This document shows positions 22,426 through 34,704 of a DNA stretch of 64,000 nt, piece by piece (positions within the stretch are counted from its first letter, which is position 1; every line of letters starts with the position of its first letter). A program made the position numbers and the translations under genes. The notes under the pieces were generated by a model. That model saw nothing but the letters and a program-made list of their open reading frames with translations, was not told the DNA's origin and made no database searches. The DNA is from Telmatactis stephensoni (lineage: Eukaryota; Cnidaria; Anthozoa; Actiniaria; Isophelliidae): positions 701,984 to 765,983 of the forward strand of contig JALIZF010001785.1 of assembly GCA_029948255.1 (NCBI GenBank), in the 5' to 3' direction.

Positions 22426-22618
22426 CGATTTTTAGATAAATCCAGAAAGATATATTGAACTACAGTTATATATAGAAGATTCTTTTATAACTTGACGATT
22501 TTTAGATAAATCCAGAAAGATATATTGAACTACAGTTATATATAGAAGATTCTTTTATAACTTGACGATTTTTAGATAAATCCAGAAAGATATATTGAAT
22601 TATAGTTATATATACTAG
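22426..22618. repeat. 70-bp tandem repeat, 2.8 copies
   Basis: Units start at 22426, 22496 and 22566 with cgatttttagataaatccag. The first two units are identical across all 70 bases; the third has a few changes and is truncated. Confidence 0.95.
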
Positions 22619-23481
22619 AAGCATTTTTTCTCGAAAGTGAACCCCAGAATTTCTTCAGAAGTTGCGCGCAAATTAAGTCAGTACAAACTGGCAAACGTCA
22701 AAGGAAAGCCAATTTAGAGAAATAATTTTCATCCTTTTAAGACCCCCTATGTTTTTCGAGATAGCGATCAAAAAGCAATATAGGTAGTGTGAAAATAGCT
22801 TGTAGAGCTGTAGAGAAAAAGATACGGGGAAATGAATCTAGAAAAACAATTTCCAATGTTTCAGTTTAACATCTTTATGTTAGGTTATATCCTAAAACCA
22901 GTTACTCTCACCCGTGCAAGAACAATATTTAAGCGTGAAAATCAATCATACCGCATCGCAGTAAACATGATTGCACGTGCATACAATATTTGTAATGATA
23001 AACATTATGTCACTAGATTTCCAATGTCTTTATCTATCTTAATGTGTTTTTAGATTTAATTTGTTTTTCTTTAAAAGGTGTCAGCTTTATCAAATGTGCA
23101 CAGCGCTTAGTACGTGATCAGAACAGTGTAGCTTCCAATAGCTATAGGGTATAAGCTAGTCGAGACAAAAAGAAAGTGATTATATTATCTAATAACATAG
23201 ACATCTTGTACAAAAACACAAGGCTTGAACTACTCAACTGTCCAATTACTTTACAATCCCACACGGTTATTAAACCTCCAAACAAAACCACAATATCAAA
23301 CCTTGAAGGTCGGGCAAAATGTACAAAAACCCAGCAGATGATAAAAGTCTAAATCATAATACAATTTTATTAACCAGAGGGACTATTATTTAAAAGATCA
23401 AGACTCAAAGTCCATTTCATTAGGCCCCTCTAGACGAATTGATTTCGCTAGCTTTGGCTAAGTTACCGGATGTACGTAGTA
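22619..23481. other. Intergenic sequence upstream of the 437-aa gene
   Basis: No gene or RNA recognised. A 73-codon frame at 22832-23053 has no features supporting it. Confidence 0.45.
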
Positions 23482-23494
23482 GTACCATGGCAAC
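23482..23494. promoter_or_regulatory. Imperfect X-box-like RFX site
   Basis: GTACCATGGCAAC keeps a perfect right half (CCATGGCAAC) and a left half one base short. It is 160 bp upstream of the preferred start at 23655. Confidence 0.4.
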
Positions 23495-23654
23495 GAGGGT
23501 TTGTTTGGCAGGTGCGAATGGCCACTGGCCGTTTAGTACAATAGCATATCTTAATAGTTTTTCCATTCTCATTGAAGACAGTCTTAGTATATACACACAA
23601 CATCTTATAGAATACACACGAAGTTTGTTCGGCATTGCCATAACTTCGTCAAAG

Positions 23655-24968
23655 ATGTCCTTGGAAGGTTCATCGTCGATGCAATGGCGACAGCTTCGAG
23701 GCGAGGACGATTTCCTTTCAAGATGCGTGAATTTGAGCTGGGAAGGAGATTCTGAGTGGAATTTTACGGACGAAGCTACAGATATTTTGAGTTTTGAGTG
23801 CGATGGTTTAAACTTGGCTCTGTACAGTCGAGCGCCATCAAGAGAGGAAATTTTTGGTAGAAGTCGTTCAAGAAAATCAAGTTGGGAAAAGCCTGTTGGT
23901 TATATCATGCAACTCAAGCCTAAAGCTTTTGTTAATCTTGAGAAGTTCAAATCGTCTTACTGGGGAAGGTTTCTTTCTAGAGAAGCCGCAAACAAAGAAT
24001 CATCAACTGATGAAATATGCCATGAGCAGAAAACAGAAAGGACACAGAGCAGGAATCACTGTGAGAAAGAAATGGAAGACGTCGAGAACAGGGAACAAAA
24101 CGCCAATTTAACAACTAATCCATCATTCCTTAAACGTTCCAAAAGTGTTGACGATGTTCGCAAAACCTCTAACTGTGCACCACAAAGCTCAAAATCCAGA
24201 AAGGATGTCGTGCTGTCAAAACAAACATCTAAAAATAGACTGACAAGCCCTAATTCTCAAATTAGACAAGGAACTGGCCCAAAGCATTTTTCTATCTACA
24301 GCCAAAGTTTTCCTCTCAATTCAAGATTCATCTCAAAGACGTACTATCCCATGAGCTACTGGAAACCGAGCAAAAGTTTTCCTCTGACTAAAGAAGGAAT
24401 GCATAGCACTGGTGAATCTGAAAGTAGTGTACTGGACAAGAAACTTCATTTTGAAAAATGCACTAAGGACAATGACATTGAAAAAATTCGACGCAGATTC
24501 AATACAGAGAAACATTTTAGGTCCTGGATTTGGGATGAACCAGAGGAGAAGCCCATCCAAACAGCAAGGACAATCAAAAAAAGACTAAGTGACCTAAACC
24601 AAGATAACAAAAAACGCACCGTCAGTGACAGCTGGAGAGCCGACAATTGTAAACAGCATAAAAATAGCAAGAATAATTTGAAAGAAGAAAAAGCAAGCAG
24701 AAAAACGCCAGTTCAATCTGCAGGGGGTGATATTCTGAATTGCAGCACTGTCTCTCTCCCTGCTATCTTAAGTCAAAGTATATCTCTACCTGATAAAAAA
24801 CTGACAAGAAAAAGATTTGGACAGCTCCCAAGTCTTTCCTGCGATGATCTTTTGAAGCAATATAAAAAGCAACACGATGAATTTATCAAGGAAAATGCCA
24901 AGGAAAGAGTCGAAAAGAAGGCCATGATGAAAGTGTCCAAAAAAACTAATTATATAACATTTAACTGA
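23655..24968 (+). CDS. Unknown intronless gene, 437 aa
   Basis: Not recognised. The frame is open from 23439 (509 aa), but I prefer the ATG at 23655 (MSLEGSSS). The 72 residues before it look unlike the rest and overlap an X-box-like promoter motif. The first 100 residues hold a compact, Trp-rich segment (SWEGDSEWNF, KSSYWGRFL). The remainder is basic, Ser/Lys/Arg-rich and probably disordered, with RSKSVDD- and LPSLSCDDLL-like short motifs near the end and a final Lys/Glu helix. There is no signal peptide or membrane segment. A polyadenylation signal AATAAA is at 25420-25425. It may be lineage-restricted; the upstream motif hints at RFX control. Confidence 0.75.
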   Translation: MSLEGSSSMQWRQLRGEDDFLSRCVNLSWEGDSEWNFTDEATDILSFECDGLNLALYSRAPSREEIFGRSRSRKSSWEKPVGYIMQLKPKAFVNLEKFKSSYWGRFLSREAANKESSTDEICHEQKTERTQSRNHCEKEMEDVENREQNANLTTNPSFLKRSKSVDDVRKTSNCAPQSSKSRKDVVLSKQTSKNRLTSPNSQIRQGTGPKHFSIYSQSFPLNSRFISKTYYPMSYWKPSKSFPLTKEGMHSTGESESSVLDKKLHFEKCTKDNDIEKIRRRFNTEKHFRSWIWDEPEEKPIQTARTIKKRLSDLNQDNKKRTVSDSWRADNCKQHKNSKNNLKEEKASRKTPVQSAGGDILNCSTVSLPAILSQSISLPDKKLTRKRFGQLPSLSCDDLLKQYKKQHDEFIKENAKERVEKKAMMKVSKKTNYITFN

Positions 24969-26862
24969 AAGTTTAATCTATTGAGTCAATGGTTTATTTT
25001 TTTTTATTTTTAAGTCCAGCAGAGATCTTGTCTGCTCCATTTAGTCGCAAAAAAACTTTTGACTTTTTCATTTAACTATCACTTCCGAGGACATAGAATT
25101 ACTTAAGTAAATGGTACTAATTATATAGTCAGGCTACTTTCAAACTAATTCGATTAAATTAGAAACTCCCATCTTTATATCCGGTCAGGCCACTCTTAAA
25201 ATGCTTTTTTCGCTTGTCCATAGCGCAAAACCGGAGAAAAAAATGATGTGCCTTTTCAAATTTATCCAAAACCGTGTGTACTTAAGCTCACAGTTATGTA
25301 ATCTTTCATCTCACGTGTGAATTTTTGTTTATCTATTTTTGTTTTGAATCGTTCTAACCTCATTATACTTAGCGTACCTGTAAATATTTAGACTTTACAA
25401 CGTGAATGACTTGTAGAATAATAAAACAATTATCGTTGAAGTCATTACATCAAATTACACAACCACAAACATTCAAGGTTACTTCGTGAATTATTAGGAG
25501 GTCTTTTCCGTGTAGGCGATCTTGAACGAGGTCTCAAACCTAGTAATAAAAATAGGGAATTGAACGACTTGTGTTGTTTGATGGATCGACTGAATATATT
25601 ACTGTCGTAACTCAGCTTTTTCTATTTCCAGTCAAGCAAATAAGAGCCAAGTGCAAGAATTGATCAATGCTATATGAGACAGTACTTCATGAGAATATTT
25701 ATTGACAGTTTCATCACCTTTGGTTAACTTATGCGCGGTCAAAAATGAAGAGTTTTGCATGTATTTTTGACTGGAGGCCTAGATAGCCTCCTTGTGGTGC
25801 ATTTTCAAAATTTCATCTAAAAACCTTCAAAATTTCAAAGAGTTGCTCTTCCAGAATACTATTAACAGCAACCATTGTGAAAGTAGTGTATTATTATGGA
25901 CAGCGCAAGTTTATTAACAAAGGGCGCGAATGGTATTCTGGTAATGAGATGTAATGACGTCATATACTGAACCAAATCTTATCATTTTCCCTATAATCTT
26001 TTTTGACTGTCATTCCTAAAGACTTTCATGTTTGCCTAAAGAAATAATTATCAGTAATGTCGAAACCTTTTAAATACTGACAATGCTTGATTGCCGATAA
26101 TAAGTGTTGAAGATTGACTGTGTGGTCTGATGACGTTATATCGATGTAACTGATCTTGCTCTTATTTTTCATAAAGCTCGTTACTAGATCTTTCAAGATC
26201 TGTGTCAACTCTTAAGTCCAAGTGTACTAGAAAAATCCTTAGATTCATGTCTGATAAAGGTTTTAACGTCAAGATAACGTAGCTTAGATTCCTATACTGA
26301 CAGCACAAGGAGAATTATCGTGAGAAAAACTGATGATGTCATAGTCGATTATTATATACGGCTTATCACAAACTTCTTTTGACTCTTTCAGGCATAATTA
26401 TAAATAAAAGTTGGCTGTCCGATAAAGAATAATTAATGCATCATTGTCTGATTTTTAATTTTTATTTGTTTTTTCTCTTTCTTCTTGCTTTATTTCTTTC
26501 TTTCCTTCCTTCCTTTCTTTGCTTCTTTCGTTCTTTCTTTCTTTCTTAATTTCTTTCTTTCCTTTTTCGCATCTTCTGCCTTTCATTCATTCTTACTTTC
26601 GTTTTCCTTTCCTTCTGCCTTCCTTCCTATCTTTGAAATTAAGCTAGCTTTCGATCTGATATAATGATTACGGAAGAAGAGGAAATCATCTGCTTTGGTC
26701 TTCAGAGCAAACACATCTAATGACGTCATGGCCTTAAGCAACCATCATCGTCAAGGCGGATTTTTGCTGCTAGATGTCTTATATCATAATGTCATATCGC
26801 TGCTCCTACTGCTGCTGCTGCTGTTGTTGTTGTTGTTTGTTTGTTTGTTTGTTTTCGTTTTT
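24969..26862. other. Intergenic, with a (TTTC)n-like pyrimidine tract
   Basis: 3' flank of the 437-aa gene, then AT-rich sequence. A polypyrimidine array of TTCT/TTCC words spans about 26465-26635, and CTG/TTG plus (GTTT)n runs occupy 26806-26855, immediately before the SINE. No gene seen. Confidence 0.55.
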
Positions 26863-27130
26863 CGAGGAGGCAGCATGGCCGAGTGGTCAGAGCGTCGTCG
26901 GTCTCCCAATCTGGTGGTCCCCAGTTCGATTCCCCGCTCTGGCTACTAGCTGAGACTGAATTTGTTCCGATTTCGATTAGGTTCAAATTTAGTTTCTCGG
27001 TCATGCTTGTAATATAGCCAACTGCTTCGCCTCCTCGCCAGTTGGGATTCTTAGCTACTTTATGTTGTTATTATACTTTATTTCATTTCAGTTCATTTCA
27101 ACCGCATTTGATTATTATTTTATTTTATTT
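26863..27130 (+). repeat. tRNA-derived SINE, intact plus-strand copy
   Basis: tRNA-like head with A-box TGGCCGAGTGG and B-box-like CAGTTCGATTCC, a body shared with the copies at 12154 and 9226, and the 3' end ttcaaccgcatttgattatt, followed by a T-rich simple repeat. Confidence 0.88.
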
Positions 27131-28538
27131 ATTTATTTATTTTTTCTGATTCGTGACACTAGTTCATCTGCTTGGATCAGAATGGCTTCACATGCTAAAA
27201 GACATCCTCTTCTAGCACAGTCTACTCGGAAAAATTCTAATGAGAGATTGAAATTTCTTGATCGTCAGAACTAGATATATACTGCGTGCAAGGGAAACTG
27301 ATCCGTCTTAAATACCAATTATCTTCATTACAACGCTAGATCCCTGTAGGTTAGATGGAGCGTAACGTTTTACACCACCAACCGTCAAAATAAAGAAATA
27401 AATGAACTGTCAAGCGACAAGATGTTGCAGTTACTATAAAAAATGCCGACATTTTTGCGTCAACCATCATAAAGCCGAATTTTTAACCGGCAACTGCTAC
27501 TTCCCTATTGAGACCTCTAGATTCATCAATTGAAAAGTCTAACTTCAAGATCCACTTTGAAGAAGGAAACGCCTGTCTACGCTTTGCTAGCTTAAGTCTT
27601 TCTTGATTGTTTGGTTTGGTTTGGTTTTAGTTGAGATTGACAATATATAGATCAGTTTTACCGACAATCTATTGAATAAAATAATGCTTTTTAAATTCCC
27701 TGTAAATTCAAATGCTTCTCTTTGTAAATTAAAACGTGCCGATTTTGTCGTGTGTTAGTGTGGGGAAATGATCAGTCACCAGCTGTCAGTTGAATTAGAC
27801 GATTTCGGCAACTAACGGTAAGAAAACAAGATTGAAATTAAATGTGCTTATTCCACGTGAAGACATCATCACGTTTTGACTGTGAAAGCCTATCGTATGA
27901 ACACGTCAGGTTAGTCATTAAAGGACATTAAACTTTTGATGTTTATAAAGAGCTCCAAGAGATAACCAAATGAGACGAAGCTGGATGATACTACTTAGGG
28001 GTTTTAGTTTAATCTTCAAGCAAAGATATAAAGATTTGCTTTTAAAACACGTGGATTTCCAATTAACTTTTAGCAATTTCCATGCAGCTGCATTCTATTT
28101 TTATTACAATACAATACAAACAATACAATATATTTTTATTTAGTACCATAATTTTACTTATGTATTTACATGGAGACTGGAAAAAAAAAACAGAATTAAG
28201 TTAGGTACATGCTACTATAATATCCACTGGGCCGTTAAACTAGTAGATAGGTAGCAGACTTTTTATTTGATATAGTTTAAAGATTTTGTAGAAAATACGA
28301 TAGAAAAGGCAAAGAAAACAAAAACACACACACAATGACTCACAATAAAGATATACTAAGTGAAATATTGTACAATAGAGAAAGCTAAATATATATAATT
28401 AAGATATTTTTAGAAAACGACAAGTTGCAGTATATAAGGCAGGCTTATTATATATATTTGAATGAATATTTGAACTACAATATTTGAATGAAAAAAGGTA
28501 AATAAAGACTTTATTTTGACGCACGCTTTCAATTAATT
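27131..28538. other. Intergenic, no gene recognised
   Basis: AT-rich. An (AATAC)n-like run near 28108-28130 followed by atttttatttagtacc resembles the tail of a reverse-oriented retroelement, without further support. Confidence 0.4.
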
Positions 28539-28802
28539 TATATACACCTATTTCAGAAAAGGTTGTCAGAGCTAAAGGCGATAGGAGATAGGCCACTCCA
28601 CTATTCACGGTTGGGTTTTCTATTTGCTTTTATTATCGATTTTATTAAGAAAGTCAACAATCAGACATTCATATCCAATGTTCGAAATAAAACGAACGGA
28701 ATAACGAGGCAGTTTTTAAAACTTCTTGATTACTTCAGAGTTTGAATGACCTATCTCCTATCGCCTTTAGCTCTGACAATCTTTTTTGAAATAGGTATAT
28801 AT
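28539..28802. mobile_element. 264-bp inverted-repeat element
   Basis: Left arm tatacacctatttcagaaaa..., right arm its inverted copy; about 54 bp each with few mismatches, containing ctaaaggcgataggagatag. A 150-bp AT-rich centre has no coding evidence. Confidence 0.85.
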
Positions 28803-31600
28803 ATCTGAAAATAGTGCAAGAACAGTCCACATCACCATTCATTTATCAGTGGTGTTCAGCTCTCACAAAAGCGTCAATCCTTGCTAAAAATATATCCAGT
28901 CGCAGAATACCAGTCTTCAAACTTTCACTGATTGTCAAATGACATCCTTGTAAAATTGATATGTAATCGATTCAATAAGATTTCAATAAGAAAACTGAGT
29001 TTGTGCTGAAATTTAAATGTTCAAAGTTGAGATATTGCGCAATTTATTTTGATTTATTCATTTAGCATTCTATATTCATGAAATCAAGATTTTTCATCAA
29101 ACTAGAATATCTATGTGTATAGAAAAACAAAAAAGATTAAAATATGAAAATACTTTTGGAAAAAAGAAGAAAAAAAAGAAAAAGAAAATGGCCTCGACAG
29201 GGCTCGAACACTAGACCTTTAGTTTCTGCCAGGTGAGCACCCCCCGGATACTAGAAAGGAAAATTCAAATAAATTGGAAAAAAATGAAAAGAATTGGGAC
29301 GATTCTCCCGAGACATTCTGAGAAGCTGAGACATCGAATCGACTTACGTTACGGATGAAGATTTCGGCCCCATCCACGCTATCCCGGTGCTACATATTAC
29401 AGTTATCTTAGCCCGAAGGCCAGGGAGGGAGACGATATCCGGACCCTAATCCATACCTTTAGATATCACCTTAGACCGCTGCGCTACCTAGACACTTAAT
29501 ATTTATAATGTCTAATCGGGGTAGTCTATTCGGCGAAGTTTCATTGTACTGATGTTCTATTGTTCTGTTACTCCTTTGGGACATGATCGGACCAATCAGA
29601 ATCTAGGTTTCCCACCTATTTCCACCGGGAATACTATTTTTGGGTATTAAAGAATTTGGTTTTGGTCAAGATTACAAGACGTCGAAACACATACGGGATT
29701 CCTGATTGAAAACTAAAGGTGTAGAGGAGTACTGGGTCCCTATAAAGACAGCAAAGCAATATGGCGGTCATTTTGAACAGTTCGAAGTTATGTTTTCCAT
29801 CAAGGTAAGTAATGGATTCTTCAGATCAACTACGTTCTATTTTTGCTCTCGTACTTGTATGTCTTGTATTGTAATTTATCAAATAAGATAGATTTCTGGA
29901 ATTCTCCTGATCTGTATTGTTGTACCGAATTTTCTTGAAACTTTTCTCAGTACTTGAACCACTGTAGTGCCAATTAACGCCAACTCAAATCCGGGTTTAA
30001 GTTAAACTAGTAGCATTACTTTAGTCTGTAAGTTCCTGAGGATCTTTACGTAAAAAGATTTATCATCATCAGTAGCTTCAGTAATAAACTCCAGTAAAGG
30101 ATAAGCTTCAGTAAAAACAAGTTGAATATCATCCTGCATGATTTGTAAAAGGCCCCGCGACTTATCCCAAAGGAAGCACAGATTGGACAAAATTAGATTA
30201 GTTGTAAAACCACCAAATATTCACATCAAGGTTGCCCCCAAAACGTCCTTCGCGGTCTAGTCGCGTTGTTAAGGCCTCTCGTACGACCAGCCTTTTGAAA
30301 TGGGTGTGTATATCTTGTGGTTTGATTTTTCCGCTGTTTTCAGTTTTCTAAGGGTTGTTTCAGGGCCCTCTTTAGAGTTTTGTGGTGGGCACGTTATGTA
30401 TTTACATGTATTTAGGTTCAGTAGTTCTGGAAGGATTGCATTTGAAAAAAACAAAGTAACATCAAGCGAAGTTATACGGGAAAAACTCTTTGACTTATAG
30501 ATAAACTTTTTAAATTGTTTTTCACAATATGAGATGAATAAATGGATGGATGAAGAGAACTGGAGTCAAAGAACGATGAAATTCATTATTCGGCCGGAGG
30601 GGAGGGGGAAATCGAAGAGACCCCAATCATTCTGTTTCCAGCCAGGTAAGGATATTTTATAATAAAGTGTGAATAGTTCGTGCAATAGTAAAAGTACAAT
30701 CTTAAAACAAGTATATTGCAGTGAGCATTTCTACGTTATATCACCTGCAGCAGCCCTTTTCATCGGGTAACGGAGTGTTGCATGACAAGCTCTCGTCACG
30801 CAACGGAGCGCTGCTGCTTGACGAGCCTCAAAAGGGCCACGAAGAGGACTACAGTTACTAAGACACGCTTTGACATATTAAGATTGTAAGGCCCGTCGAT
30901 CAGTGCAACTCTTCATCAGTACAACGTTGCATCGTTTGTGTTTCCAGCCCTGCACCTTTTGCGCGCGACATTTTCAGAAATAGAATTGAGTTCTAATCAT
31001 CTGGAACGTTGCGCACAATGAGTTGTATGCGTCGCCCCCATGTAACAAAGACAATTCTGCAGCAACAACTACTAGGACAACAACTTAGTACTACCTTTCT
31101 TGCAACGTTGTGGCAACAATGTGTATCAAAGAACAGCTTTTCAGAATCGATCTTGTCATGAGACAATGAGATGTGTGCGATCATGAGGCACCCACACCCA
31201 AATCATCTTGTTCCGCGCAACGTTGCAAGAAAGTTACGATGGTTAACTGAATGAGCATTATACCTGATAGTCTCACTAGTTTTGCAGTACTCGTCTTTTC
31301 TCTCGTCAGAGAGGTAATTATCTCGATCCTATTGACTGTGTTAATTGCCTTTATGCTTACTTTGCCAGGATCAAGGAGATCCCAAGCTGTCTATGTTGAT
31401 AGAGCCGAGATAACTCGATCCGCGTCCGTGCTGCTTTACCGTAAGGTGTCTCGACATGTCAGTTGGTCAGTGATTTTGAAGTGAAGTAGGAAGTTTATGA
31501 GGTTAGCTTAGCTTTACCAACTATGTGGTTGTTATACCATATTTATAACATAGGTAATATATAACGCGCGTTCTGATTGGATGATAAGCGCGCGCGAGCG
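28803..31600. other. Intergenic, no gene recognised
   Basis: Possible exon-donor-like ends (ag/gtaagt at 29805, ag/gtaagg at 30641) follow purine-rich stretches but do not link into a coding model; a non-coding RNA cannot be excluded. Between 30900 and 31220 gcaacgttgc words recur in both orientations, suggesting an old repeat. Confidence 0.35.
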
Positions 31601-31619
31601 TGCGTCCAGAACTCGATAA

Positions 31620-32020
31620 AGGATTATTAATTATCATGAACCGCGAGCTCTCCAGAAGGATTTCGCATTGTCCGACGCTTTGGACCGTTCTTTCCAACAT
31701 CTAGCAACAGGAAATCCTTCTGAAGAGCGGCCCATGACTGCGTCAACAGATCCGTCAAACTGATGCACTTATCGGGAGCCTTACGCTAACAACAAAGTAT
31801 AGTCACTAACGACCTTGGTAAAGCCAACTGCATAGACTCTTCCAGCTTCACATCGATTAGAAGAGAACTATCAGATTAACACACGATTTCTGATCAGGAA
31901 TTTCAGATCACGTATACGAAATCTCTCCAACTCTACAAACGCTGAAGAGCATCAGTGAAAGAGTTAACCAAATGAAAGCTCCAGGACCCGATGGTATCTC
32001 AGCAAAAAGTCCATGACCGT
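31620..32020 (+). pseudogene. Degenerate non-LTR retrotransposon reverse transcriptase fragment
   Basis: At about 31970-32005 the plus strand encodes MKAPGPDGISA, the hallmark start of the LINE-type reverse transcriptase domain. Upstream text is coding-like but interrupted by stops and frame changes. No endonuclease, no intact catalytic YxDD region and no clear ends are visible. It is an old, dead fragment. Confidence 0.6.
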
Positions 32021-32069
32021 AAACTCATCAACAAAATCAATGTCTAAGCCTGGTTTAAACCAATCAAAA

Positions 32070-32115
32070 TCGTGCGGTGACGGTGCCGTTTTTCCAGTAA
32101 TACGAAATCTGCTCT
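32070..32115. repeat. CGTATGAGTGTGAA family, partial copy D
   Basis: Only one end remains: cggtgacggtgccgtttttc followed by taatacgaaatctgctct. Confidence 0.6.
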
Positions 32116-32884
32116 AAGGCATTTTTGTCCCTATCTTCGCGTAAACTCTCACCCGACTATTCTGTAAAACCCGTCTCGTCGCCGGCGACGAAACTGTCTA
32201 TGTAAATGCGCCATAAACCGTTTATTCCGCGCTTGCATTATGCAACACTGCACTCTGTTAATGCCTCTGTGTGTTGGAATGTTCGCAATGCAACCTTTTA
32301 TTGACCATACAAGAAAAGAAAGAATTGACGGCTCCTTTGACCATACACAGTAAAAATAATCTTTTCTTTAGCTACTTAAACCACAACTTAAAGTTAATAA
32401 TTTGGTCGAAGATGCGAATGAACTTGTGGTTTTAACGTGAATTATACATGCACTTTAACGGAAAAAAAATCGGACTTACCATACTAATACCCCAATACTC
32501 AAACAAGAAGAAAACGTATCTATTAGGGTTTTTACCACCTTGTAATTCGCTGAATAATGATATATGTGTTCAATCTGTCAAGAACGTCTCAAAAATTCTG
32601 GCGCCAAAATCCTCCCGGGTAAAAGCTTTCAAAAATGGTTTTAAAAAGATCACAACTATAATAACTTAATCACTAATTGGTTTCGACTAGTCTAGTTTTT
32701 GTAAATCATGTTATTGATAACTTTTGTTAATGAGTTTTGCAGAGATTTCTTTTGTGTCATTTCCCTTTTTACGATTACTGCATATCTTGAAAAGAATAGC
32801 TCTTTGTTTTCGTTTGTGTAGCTGAGTTAATCTTGGTATTGAAATTACGTTTGTCCTGAGTCAACAGGGATTACTCAACGTACG

Positions 32885-32893
32885 TTTCCCACG
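32885..32893 (-). promoter_or_regulatory. CSL / Su(H) binding site
   Basis: TTTCCCACG is CGTGGGAAA on the minus strand, a full match to the Notch effector CSL (RBPJ) consensus YGTGGGAA. It lies 94 bp upstream of the HES-like start codon. Hes genes are classic Notch targets; function here is inference. Confidence 0.6.
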
Positions 32894-32986
32894 GTTCACA
32901 TTAATGGAAGAACTCAGGTCGAACGGACGAATACGCGTGGAAAGCTTGTGCGCTGGTAATCTCGTTAAACAAGAAAATTATTCAAG

Positions 32987-34317
32987 ATGAGTGAAGGCTA
33001 CGAGCTTGAAAGACAGAAAGCAAAGAAGGTACAGTATAAATACCTGTGTTTTAACTTGAATTCAATACCCAGGAAAGTTTTACTTGTTTAATATGTGACA
33101 GTCAGTCCCGTCACAGATCTGATCAAACTAAATAACTAGATATGCTGACTACGATATACTATTAAAAACTATTTGATAGGTTCACTTTTTTTAGACTTAA
33201 GTGCAACACTAAGTATGCAGTTGTTTCTTGTTGCATTCATTAGATTTCCGATGAGTTTTCTAGCATTTAATACAGGATTTAGTAGCTTTAGATCTTCAGT
33301 TTGATATTTTTTACTTGATATTCTTCATTTAAAGTTGTCCAAGTTAAAGAAAGAAAAGAAGAGAAGAGACAGGATTAATGGAAGTCTAAAAGAGCTGGGA
33401 AATCTTCTTAAGGAGGCTCGCAATTTGAATGTAAGTCAGAGCCAGTCAGCAAAGTGCCTTAATTTTATTCTAAAACACTGAGTCGTTTTACTGGCTGCAA
33501 ACAATCTCCGGGCAAAAAGTTACTCACAATTAACTCTGTTCTAGATGATAAAGTTTTAAAATTCATTTAGAGGTTTATACAAAGAAACTTTTAATATGAA
33601 TAACCGATTTTTTAATTCCAATTGATGATAAATATTTTTAGCATCGCCCCCAACTCCCTCCCCTTAAGCACAACCGAACTGGAACCAAAAACAACGCCGA
33701 TCAAAAACTATTCAAGCATAACTGGATCATTCGTGGTTTAATTATCAATAAACAAAGACAAATCCTAAAACAAACTACAACTGATTCTCTTCCTTTTTCG
33801 TCAGGATTTTCAGTGTGGAAGCATGGAGAAAGCGGAAATTCTCGAGGCTGCCGTGGAATACTTGAAAGAAAGCCGCGGAGCAACAACCCAAGTTTCAAGC
33901 GTCAGAAATCTAGGCTACTTCGCATGTGCAAATGAAATTCTTCGATACCTAGCAACGGACAGACGAATTGACAACTCGGCATGCAAAGGATTACGTAATT
34001 TTCTTAAAGATCGTTGTACGAAGGAACTGCCAAATCGGCAACCTCCAGATGTTCGTGATTCATCAATTGAGACAAATACATGGAGTGGTACATATACTTT
34101 GCCTCGTGAGACCTCTGCTGCTTCGGCCCCCCCATTTATTGAAATGACCAGCAACCCTTTCACAATGAATGACATACTCTCAGTACCCCCTCAAGTACCC
34201 TCCCTTGAAAGCAATGGAATTGTATCATATATGCCATTCAAGGTATTCATACCATTTCCTAGTACCCGTCTAGTACCTGGTATAGCCAACTCAATCCAGG
34301 CACTCCCTCTTCATTGA
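32987..34317 (+). CDS. HES/HEY-like bHLH-Orange transcription factor, 216 aa
   Basis: Nuclear DNA-binding regulator of the Hairy/Enhancer-of-split group. Exons 32987-33028, 33335-33430 and 33805-34317 join in phase 0. Basic region about residues 15-31 (KKEKKRRDRINGSL) and helix-loop-helix to about 69 (MEKAEILEAAVEYLKES). The Orange domain is about residues 76-117 (VRNLGYFACANEILRYL). HES proteins normally have Pro in the basic region and HEY proteins Gly; here the aligned residue is Leu. The C-terminus ends ALPLH, with no WRPW or YRPW Groucho-binding motif. A CSL site lies upstream. An inverted-repeat element starts 54 bp after the stop, and AATAAA is at 34698-34703. The family call is firm, the exact orthologue is not. 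Confidence 0.9.
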
Positions 34318-34370
34318 TAGCTATGCAACAAGCTTATATTGTAGTCATATGGAAAAGAAAATCTCATTCA

Positions 34371-34590
34371 GTGATTTTATTTCACCCTTGAAAAATTAGT
34401 ACACATAATAGTTAGTAGTAGACTCTAAACCAATTTTTGTGTTCCTTAGCTTCTAGTACAAAGTTACTAGTACAAGAAACCTGTGAGAAAAAGATGACTC
34501 TTTACTTTGTACTAGTAGCTAAGGAACACAAAAATTGGTTTAGAGTCTACTACTATTATGTGTACTAATTTTTCAAAATAAAATCACTCT
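34371..34590. mobile_element. 220-bp palindromic MITE in the HES-like 3' UTR
   Basis: Arms of about 90 bp (left gtgattttatttcacccttg, right inverted with small differences, ending aaataaaatcac) flank a short spacer near 34470-34490. It lies between the stop codon and the first good polyadenylation signal, so it is probably transcribed. Confidence 0.85.
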
Positions 34591-34704
34591 ACACTAATAG
34601 TGTACACTAGGAGAGAATCACAACCTGTAATGATGTGATATGGTACTGTTTATTATTTAATACTTGTAAATTTTTCCTTGCTTATCAATAGAGTTTTAAT
34701 AAAA

